The notes below the pieces were generated by a model, which saw only the letters and a list, made by a program, of their open reading frames with translations, searched no databases and was not told the DNA's origin. The position numbers and the translations under genes are program-made. A DNA stretch of 18,624 bases from JABILX01 sp041648305 (lineage in GTDB: Bacteria; Patescibacteriota; Gracilibacteria; UBA1369; LOWO2-01-FULL-3), in the NCBI GenBank assembly GCA_041648305.1, contig JBAZPI010000018.1:1-18624 (forward strand). The letters are read 5' to 3'. Below, in pieces: positions 13,947 to 18,624 of the stretch (within the stretch, counting starts at the first letter, position 1; the number at the start of each line of letters is the position of its first letter).

Positions 13947-14942
13947 TTATTTTACATCCCACAACCCCGCCTTAAGACTACACCCGAACGCGTCCTTCAT
14001 CATCATCTTCAAATGATCCGTAATCTCCGCTTCCGCCTCTGCAAACGGAAGCACGTCCCACTCCGCCTCAAACAGATCAAGGACCTTCCTGCGTGGCTTC
14101 CCAAGCTCCACTCCCTTCGCATCCATGCGAGCGAGAAGATCCGCCGGGAAATACTTGAACCAAATATCGGACAACGCAGTAGCATAGTTGAATTTTCGGG
14201 CCCCGTTCGCAATGCACTTCTGAAAATCTTCGGGCAATAGCCCCGTTCCACCATGCATCACTCCATATACGCCCAGGGGTCGCACCGCATCACAAATCTC
14301 GCGAATCCTATCAAACCCAATAATCGGTTTCTTCAAATAATTTCCATGCCCATTCCCAACAAAGAAAGCGATAGCATCGGCGCCCGTCTCCTCCACAAGC
14401 TTGAGACAATCCTCGGCCTTTGAATAATACTGCGTAATATTCTTTTCGACCTCAGGATCAGCCAACGCCTCAGCATTCCCAATTTCCCCATCCTCAACTT
14501 CGATTGAAATCCCAAGCGGATGCACCTTCGCAGCAACCTCCTTGCACTTTGCAACATTCTGCTCCAAAGGCAATTTCGACAAATCAACTTCAATAGAAGA
14601 AAAACCTGCCTCAATCGCGCGATCGACACATCCATCAACATCCTTCTGAATATGATCGTAATGCAAACAAATCGGCACACTGTATCCGTACTTTGCGATC
14701 ATCCGATCAATCCCTTCATGCACCAAACCCGAAAGTCGTGCAGGAGGCATGTTGCAGTACTTTACTTCACTTTCCGCAATCTCAATAATCACAGGCGACT
14801 TCTCAGCCCAAGCCGCTTCAAGAATCGCATTAAGAATAAAACGACTGCGCGCATTGCACGCAGGAATTCCAAATCCTTCTCTGTCAGCAACCGACAAAAG
14901 CGTCTTCAAGTTGCTTAGAACATGACTAGTAGACATTTTCAT
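13947..14942 (-). CDS. fba: Class II (zinc-dependent) fructose-bisphosphate aldolase
   Basis: Condenses dihydroxyacetone phosphate and glyceraldehyde 3-phosphate to fructose 1,6-bisphosphate, or cleaves it. With the ATG at 14942 the protein has 331 residues. Class II signatures are HYDH (94-97, catalytic Asp and zinc His, usually HLDH), SIEVDLSKLPLEQN (116-129), GNGHGNY with a second zinc His at 199, and HGGTG with His230 (usually HGASG). The substitutions suggest a divergent branch, so a related tagatose-type specificity cannot be excluded. The bisphosphatase gene directly downstream favours fructose 1,6-bisphosphate. The frame also opens further upstream to 14975, and ATG at 14936 is another choice; the family-conserved region starts soon after both. 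ftsL lies 67 nt upstream on the same strand. Confidence 0.9.
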   Translation of the reverse strand: MKMSTSHVLSNLKTLLSVADREGFGIPACNARSRFILNAILEAAWAEKSPVIIEIAESEVKYCNMPPARLSGLVHEGIDRMIAKYGYSVPICLHYDHIQKDVDGCVDRAIEAGFSSIEVDLSKLPLEQNVAKCKEVAAKVHPLGISIEVEDGEIGNAEALADPEVEKNITQYYSKAEDCLKLVEETGADAIAFFVGNGHGNYLKKPIIGFDRIREICDAVRPLGVYGVMHGGTGLLPEDFQKCIANGARKFNYATALSDIWFKYFPADLLARMDAKGVELGKPRRKVLDLFEAEWDVLPFAEAEAEITDHLKMMMKDAFGCSLKAGLWDVK

Positions 14943-15009
14943 AAGGTTAAGATGCCCCGTAAACAAAGTTAGCAAAAAAGAAAAGGCGAATCAAGACAAA
15001 TCAAGCACC

Positions 15010-15375
15010 CTATCTGCTCACCACAACCGTGTCACCATGAACATAAGCAACACTTTTTGGCCTTGCCATCTTAGAAACCTTAGAAGTGCTCTTTATCGCA
15101 TCAAGAGCTCTGACCTTAGAAAGCTGCATATCCTTTATCTCACGCTCCTTCACAAGCTCCTGCTGCTCAGCATCAAGTTTGTTCAAAGTATAACCTTTCG
15201 TCACCTCATTAGTAGAAAAAATCAACGTCGTAAAAGTAAGCAAACACACAAACGCAACCAGCGACACAATCAAAAAATACGGACTCAACTCAAAATTCAA
15301 CAATCGGGCAGGAATCAGCCTTTTAAGCAAACTTTTTTTATACGACGCACCTCTTTCTAGAACAAGTTGTGACAT
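15010..15375 (-). CDS. ftsL: FtsL-like cell division protein
   Basis: A 121-residue bitopic protein: basic cytoplasmic N-terminus (1-30), one membrane helix (about 33-53), and a short extracytoplasmic helix likely to form a coiled coil (about 60-95), then a C-terminal segment with MARPKSVAYVHGDTV. FtsL sequences are too divergent to recognise by motif. The call rests on size, topology and position directly after rsmH (the rsmH TAA touches the ftsL ATG with no gap), the standard dcw order. FtsL works with FtsB and FtsQ to activate septal wall synthesis. The next gene in a usual dcw cluster, the ftsI transpeptidase, is absent and the aldolase follows instead. Confidence 0.75.
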   Translation of the reverse strand: MSQLVLERGASYKKSLLKRLIPARLLNFELSPYFLIVSLVAFVCLLTFTTLIFSTNEVTKGYTLNKLDAEQQELVKEREIKDMQLSKVRALDAIKSTSKVSKMARPKSVAYVHGDTVVVSR

Positions 15376-16323
15376 TTATAGGTCTTTTATTTTTTTTATC
15401 GCACGCAACTTCGCGCTTCTAGCCCTCGGATTCTCGGCAATTTCTTTATCTGACGGAACAACGGGCTTTCGCGTTAGTAGCTCAACCGCAGGTTCTCCAG
15501 CACACTGGCAGACCAATAATTCTCTCGGACAAACACAGCTTCGCGCCAACTCCTTAAAAAAATGCTTCACAATTCGATCTTCCAGGGAATGGTAGGAAAT
15601 AACCACCATTCGCCCGCCGACCTTGAGTAGGTCGATCGAATAGCCAAGCGCTTCTTTAAGAGCATTTAATTCATCATTCACCTCTATACGTATCGCCTGA
15701 AATATCGTCGTCGCCGGATGAATTTTGGACTTTCGCCACTTCTTCCCCCCGCGAGCAGGCGCAATAGACTCTATAAAATCCGCAAATTCAGTAGTAGTTT
15801 CAAACTTTTTCGCCATCCTCCTTTCAACAATCTTCCTCGCAATCCTCCGAGACGCCCTCTCCTCGCCATACCTCCATATGACATCCGCCAATTTATTCTC
15901 GGGATACTGATTTATAACGACATACGCAGTCAGCTCCTGATTTGAAGAAAATCTCATATCAAGCGGTCCCTCCTTCAAGAAAGAAAAACCACGAGAAGCG
16001 ACCTCGACATGAGGAGAACTCAGGCCCAGATCAAACAAAATAGCATCCACCTGAGCAAATCCAGCTTCGTTCACCCTAGTTTTCAAGTATCGAAAGTTAT
16101 CGTTAATCAGAATTTTGTTCTTATAATGCTCAAGTCTCTTCCCGGCCTCTTTAAGATTGTTTTCATCAAGATCAAACCCTATAAGTACTCCTTTCCCGCC
16201 GATCAATTCCAGTATCCCGCCAGCATGACCCCCAAGCCCCATCGTCGCGTCAACAACCACCTCTCCTTTTTTCAAATTCAAATACTTATAAACATCCTCT
16301 TTTAACACCGATACGTGCTGCAT
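15376..16323 (-). CDS. rsmH: 16S rRNA (cytosine-1402-N4)-methyltransferase
   Basis: RsmH (MraW) methylates N4 of C1402 in the 16S rRNA decoding centre using SAM. The 315-residue length is normal. Visible family features are the N-terminal HVSVLKEDV, SAM motif I DATMGLGGHAGGIL (25-38), GFDLDENNL (about 49-57), DAILFDLGLSSPHVE, GPLDMRF, HPATTIFQAIRIEVNDEL and the late ISYHSLEDRIVKHFF block. A Cys-rich stretch near residues 265-280 (CVCPRELLVCQC) is typical for the family. No mraZ precedes it, and the upstream 360 nt hold no convincing gene. A plausible promoter lies at 16426-16454, flanked by an inverted repeat. Confidence 0.96.
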   Translation of the reverse strand: MQHVSVLKEDVYKYLNLKKGEVVVDATMGLGGHAGGILELIGGKGVLIGFDLDENNLKEAGKRLEHYKNKILINDNFRYLKTRVNEAGFAQVDAILFDLGLSSPHVEVASRGFSFLKEGPLDMRFSSNQELTAYVVINQYPENKLADVIWRYGEERASRRIARKIVERRMAKKFETTTEFADFIESIAPARGGKKWRKSKIHPATTIFQAIRIEVNDELNALKEALGYSIDLLKVGGRMVVISYHSLEDRIVKHFFKELARSCVCPRELLVCQCAGEPAVELLTRKPVVPSDKEIAENPRARSAKLRAIKKIKDL

Positions 16324-16401
16324 TTTTTGGCTTCTGTAAAAGGAAAACTTGGGTTTCAGTCAGGACTAATGTTCAAAACTTGTGCACATCTCGTGTATAA
16401 A

Positions 16402-16490
16402 TTTTGTACTCTTGTCTCACCCCTAAAAATAAGGTTAGAAATCAAAATCGTCAACAATTTCAGTCCAAAACACTAAATTAGAGTACAAAA
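16402..16490. repeat. 11-bp inverted repeat flanking the rsmH promoter region
   Basis: TTTTGTACTCT (16402-16412) and AGAGTACAAAA (16480-16490) are exact reverse complements, 67 nt apart. One arm lies just downstream of the predicted transcription start, the other upstream of the -35. They could be paired operators. The rest of 16324-16683 shows no gene, RNA or terminator that I can support. Confidence 0.7.
16426..16454 (-). promoter_or_regulatory. Possible sigma70-type promoter for rsmH-ftsL
   Basis: On the minus strand TTGACG (16449-16454) is followed after 17 nt by TATTTT (16426-16431). The -10 is weak (4 of 6). The leader would be about 95 nt. Confidence 0.35.
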
Positions 16491-16683
16491 ATAGTAGTCA
16501 AACAACTCATCCACGAGCATTTTCACTCCATATACAAGCCACTCTTCCCCATCGCACAAAATCATTTGCCACAACAACACGGTATTGTATAACTTTTGTA
16601 TGCAGCCAACGCGTATGCTGCACGCACGAAGCACACGCAAAAAAACACCCCACTACCACACCCGATCCCCAAAACCAAAGCAT

Positions 16684-17304
16684 CTACCTCATCATCCCAC
16701 CCAACTGCTTTCCATCGCCCCTGACAAAAACAGTTGTGTCTCCAACGATCTTCACAATAGTAGAAGGTGGATTTTTAGGGATTTTTCCTGCATCAACAAC
16801 GAAACCAAGTTGACCAAACCGTCTCGTACCAAATTGTTTCTTCAAATCAGTAACACTATAATTTTCGAGCTTACCAGCCAAGTTAGCTGAAGTTGTAACA
16901 ATCGACTTACCAAACTTCTCCACCATTTCCATGCTGAATGGATCACTGCTGTACCTGATCGAAACAAATTTCTGTCCGGGATTGAAAAACTCGGGAAGAC
17001 TTTCCTTTCTCTTCATAACCATAATAGAAACAGGACCCGGCCAGAACTGCTCGACAATCGTCTTGGCATAATCGCTAAAAAGTCCATACAAATCCGCCAT
17101 ATCAACAGAAGAAACCATAATACTCAAAGGTTTGTCATCAGGCATTTTTTTCATCTCATATAAAGCTCGTAGCGCCTCCTCGTTAGTCGGGTCAACGGCT
17201 AAACCATAACATGTCTCCGTGGGATGCAACACTATTTTCCCCTCCTTGAGAGCATCAACAGCCTTCTGAACAACCTCCTTCCTATTTTTTGCATTCATTC
17301 GCAT
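16684..17304 (-). CDS. tsaC: Sua5/YciO/YrdC-family protein, probable threonylcarbamoyl-AMP synthase
   Basis: The family makes threonylcarbamoyl-adenylate from threonine, bicarbonate and ATP, the first step of t6A37 tRNA modification. The 206-residue protein has the YrdC fold signatures: HPTETCYGL (27-35), KKMPDDKPLSIMV (52-64), FWPGPVSIMV (88-96), SIVTTSANLAG (134-144) and PPSTIVKI (179-186). It is a single-domain form without the Sua5 C-terminal extension. The usual KxRP motif reads KKMPDDKP here, so a YciO-like paralogue of unknown role is possible. ATG at 17298 is an alternative start. It diverges from gap with overlapping promoters. Confidence 0.85.
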   Translation of the reverse strand: MRMNAKNRKEVVQKAVDALKEGKIVLHPTETCYGLAVDPTNEEALRALYEMKKMPDDKPLSIMVSSVDMADLYGLFSDYAKTIVEQFWPGPVSIMVMKRKESLPEFFNPGQKFVSIRYSSDPFSMEMVEKFGKSIVTTSANLAGKLENYSVTDLKKQFGTRRFGQLGFVVDAGKIPKNPPSTIVKIVGDTTVFVRGDGKQLGGMMR

Positions 17305-17319
17305 AGTAAATTCTTAGTC

Positions 17320-17347
17320 TTGATTATTAGCCGCGCCAAATTATACT
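17320..17347 (+). promoter_or_regulatory. Predicted sigma70-type promoter of gap
   Basis: TTGATT (17320-17325) and TATACT (17342-17347) are 16 nt apart, giving a leader of about 47 nt before the gap ATG. Its -10 shares four bases with the -10 of the divergent tsaC promoter. Confidence 0.5.
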
Positions 17348-17367
17348 AATGGCAAAACTAAAGTCAA
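17340..17367 (-). promoter_or_regulatory. Predicted sigma70-type promoter of tsaC
   Basis: On the minus strand TTGACT (17362-17367) and a perfect TATAAT (17340-17345) are 16 nt apart. Transcription would start about 30 nt before the ATG at 17304. It overlaps the gap promoter. Confidence 0.65.
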
Positions 17368-17400
17368 CTTGAAGACCTTTTAAACTTAACCTCACCCGAC

Positions 17401-18417
17401 ATGAAACCAAAAATTGCAATCAACGGCTTCGGAAGAATCGGCCGCGCGTGTTTTCGGATTATTATGGATGACTTCGCAGATGACATGGAATTAGTCGCCG
17501 TAAACGACCCAGCCGACAAAGCGTCCCTATGCCACCTTCTTAAATATGACTCAAACTACGGAACATGGAGCAAGAGCCCGTCATGCAGCAGCGACGGGAT
17601 CACAGTCGACGGGAAAAACGTAAAATTTTTCGCGGACCGCGACCCCGAGAAATTGCCTTGGAAAGACCTCGGAGTTGATATAGTTCTCGAATGCACAGGC
17701 GTATTCAAAGACGGCGAAGGCGCTGGCAAACACATCAAAGCCGGTGCGAAAAAAGTGATCATCTCCGCCCCGGGGAAAGGAGGCATCGACCTCACAGTGG
17801 TCCGCGGAGTCAACTGCGGCAAACTCGGACCCGAACACAACATCGTCTCAAACGCTTCATGCACCACAAACTGCCTTGCTCCGTTCGTAAAAGTTCTTCA
17901 CGAAAAATTCGGACTCAAACGCGGACTGATGACAACCATCCACGCATACACAAATGATCAGAAGATTCTCGACGTAAGCCACAAAGACCTCCGCCGCGCG
18001 CGCGCAGCAGCGCTATCCATGATCCCAACCTCTACTGGAGCCGCAAAAGCGATGGGACTTGTCATGCCGGAACTTGAAGGCAAATTGAACGGCTTGGCGG
18101 TACGCGTGCCAACACCGACTGTTTCGTTGGTCGATTTGGTCGCCGAAGTCGAAAAAACAACATCTGTAGCAGAAATAAACGCAGCATTCCGCGCCGCTTC
18201 CGAAGGAGAATTGAAAGGAATCCTCGGATACAACGAATTGCCGTTGGTATCAGTAGATTACGTATGCAATCCCCTATCATCAATCATAGACGGACTATCA
18301 ACACAAGTCATCGACGGAACATTGGTCAAGGTACTCGCCTGGTACGACAATGAATGGGGATATTCGGTAAGAACAGTCGAGCTGGCAAAGATAATGGCGG
18401 AGAGAAGCGGGCTTTAG
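17401..18417 (+). CDS. gap: Glyceraldehyde-3-phosphate dehydrogenase, type I
   Basis: Interconverts glyceraldehyde 3-phosphate and 1,3-bisphosphoglycerate with NAD(H), in glycolysis and gluconeogenesis. The 338-residue length is normal. The N-terminal Rossmann motif is INGFGRIGR (7-15), and VNDPADKASLCHLLKYDS (34-51) places an Asp at position 36, which favours NAD over NADP. The active site is SNASCTTNC with catalytic Cys154, and His181 lies in TTIHAYTNDQ. The phosphate-site blocks STGAAKA and AVRVPTPTVSLVD and the late WYDNEWGYS are intact. It stands alone with its own promoter and a strong terminator that starts inside its last codons. Confidence 0.97.
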   Translation: MKPKIAINGFGRIGRACFRIIMDDFADDMELVAVNDPADKASLCHLLKYDSNYGTWSKSPSCSSDGITVDGKNVKFFADRDPEKLPWKDLGVDIVLECTGVFKDGEGAGKHIKAGAKKVIISAPGKGGIDLTVVRGVNCGKLGPEHNIVSNASCTTNCLAPFVKVLHEKFGLKRGLMTTIHAYTNDQKILDVSHKDLRRARAAALSMIPTSTGAAKAMGLVMPELEGKLNGLAVRVPTPTVSLVDLVAEVEKTTSVAEINAAFRAASEGELKGILGYNELPLVSVDYVCNPLSSIIDGLSTQVIDGTLVKVLAWYDNEWGYSVRTVELAKIMAERSGL

Positions 18418-18435
18418 CCCGCTTCTCTCAATTTT
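18401..18435 (+). terminator. Rho-independent-type terminator of gap, overlapping its 3' end
   Basis: AGAGAAGCGGGC (18401-18412) pairs perfectly with GCCCGCTTCTCT (18417-18428) around a TTTA loop, followed by CAATTTT. The 5' arm encodes the last residues, and the stop TAG (18415-18417) lies across the loop and 3' arm. The T-tract is short. Confidence 0.8.
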
Positions 18436-18463
18436 CCTAACACTTGTCCTGAAAAGGTGTGGT

Positions 18464-18547
18464 TTTCCCGGGATTATCAGGGAGTTTCCCGGATAACAAA
18501 TTTCCCAACCTGAAAATTTCAAGTTTCCGGGAAACTCCCGGATAACA
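18464..18547. repeat. 14-bp inverted repeat with three related CCCGG-ATAA copies
   Basis: GGGAGTTTCCCGGA (18480-18493) and TCCGGGAAACTCCC (18526-18539) are perfect reverse complements around 32 nt. Overlaid on this are direct copies of CCCGGATAACA (18488-18498 and 18537-18547) and a degenerate copy at 18467-18479 (CCCGGGATTATCA). It is a compact repeat cluster between the gap terminator and the next promoter. It may be an operator array or an intergenic palindromic element. Confidence 0.8.
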
Positions 18548-18587
18548 TTGGCACAATCACCAATCACGCACCACAATCCTTTGATCC

Positions 18588-18617
18588 TTTACAAACCCAC
18601 ATTTAGCACTATATAAT
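18588..18617 (+). promoter_or_regulatory. Predicted promoter pointing out of the window
   Basis: TTTACA (18588-18593) and a perfect TATAAT (18612-18617) are 18 nt apart. Transcription would start at or just beyond the right edge, for a gene or RNA outside the window. Confidence 0.55.
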
Positions 18618-18624
18618 CCCAAGT

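Noticed and set aside
16473..16565. A 30-codon minus-strand frame (ATG to TAG) in the spacer upstream of rsmH
   Set aside because: Too short, no ribosome site, no recognisable product; not distinguishable from chance.
1..18624. CRISPR array, tRNA genes, insertion sequences or prophage
   Set aside because: No regularly spaced repeats, cloverleaf signatures, transposase or phage-like proteins were found on reading the window.

Overview
The window reads as chromosomal DNA of a small-genome bacterium, most likely Candidate Phyla Radiation/Patescibacteria, with Peregrinibacteria or a relative as a guess. Support: tightly packed, often overlapping genes; few Shine-Dalgarno sequences; a FecR-DUF5667 anti-sigma-type protein next to an ECF sigma factor; reduced or fragmented versions of common loci (a ComEC without its C-terminal nuclease domain, a split dcw cluster). 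TGA works as an ordinary stop (rluB and fbp end on it), so the UGA=Gly code of Gracilibacteria does not apply. No tRNA, rRNA, CRISPR array, transposase or phage gene was seen.

Layout. 1-349: the C-terminus of a B12-dependent ribonucleotide reductase. 373-3527 (+): a promoter, then an unrecognised 824-aa charged helical protein and a membrane-anchored FAM173-like methyltransferase. 3458-6098 (-): comEC, overlapping the methyltransferase tail to tail, and a lipoprotein with its own promoter. 6202-10348 (+): an envelope operon of LytR-CpsA-Psr protein, rluB-type pseudouridine synthase, D,D-carboxypeptidase and mraY, with overlapping or near-touching genes. 10341-12719 (-): an ECF sigma factor and its likely transmembrane anti-sigma partner. 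12720-12976: an intergenic region dense in inverted repeats, including a nested fold of about 125 nt. 12977-16323 (-): rsmH and ftsL (a dcw remnant), then class II aldolase and class I fructose-1,6-bisphosphatase. 16324-16683: about 360 nt with a probable rsmH promoter flanked by an 11-bp inverted repeat. 16684-17304 (-): tsaC/yciO-type gene. 17401-18417 (+): gap, divergent from it, with overlapping promoters and a terminator that starts inside the coding region. 18436-18624: a repeat-bearing spacer with a promoter pointing out of the window.

How the genes fit together. Aldolase, bisphosphatase and GAPDH cover the lower and middle part of gluconeogenesis and could supply hexose phosphate for wall precursors. 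MraY, the carboxypeptidase, the LCP protein, RsmH and FtsL belong to wall assembly and division. The sigma/FecR pair is a candidate envelope-sensing circuit.

The most unusual signals are: (a) GC-rich, palindromic or directly repeated segments embedded in frame in four unrelated genes, each encoding Ala-rich low-complexity sequence, resembling Rickettsia palindromic elements in behaviour; (b) the nested fold at 12863-12987; (c) the internally duplicated 824-aa protein coupled to a lysine-methyltransferase-like enzyme. None can be proven from this sequence alone. All motif and repeat positions were read by eye.
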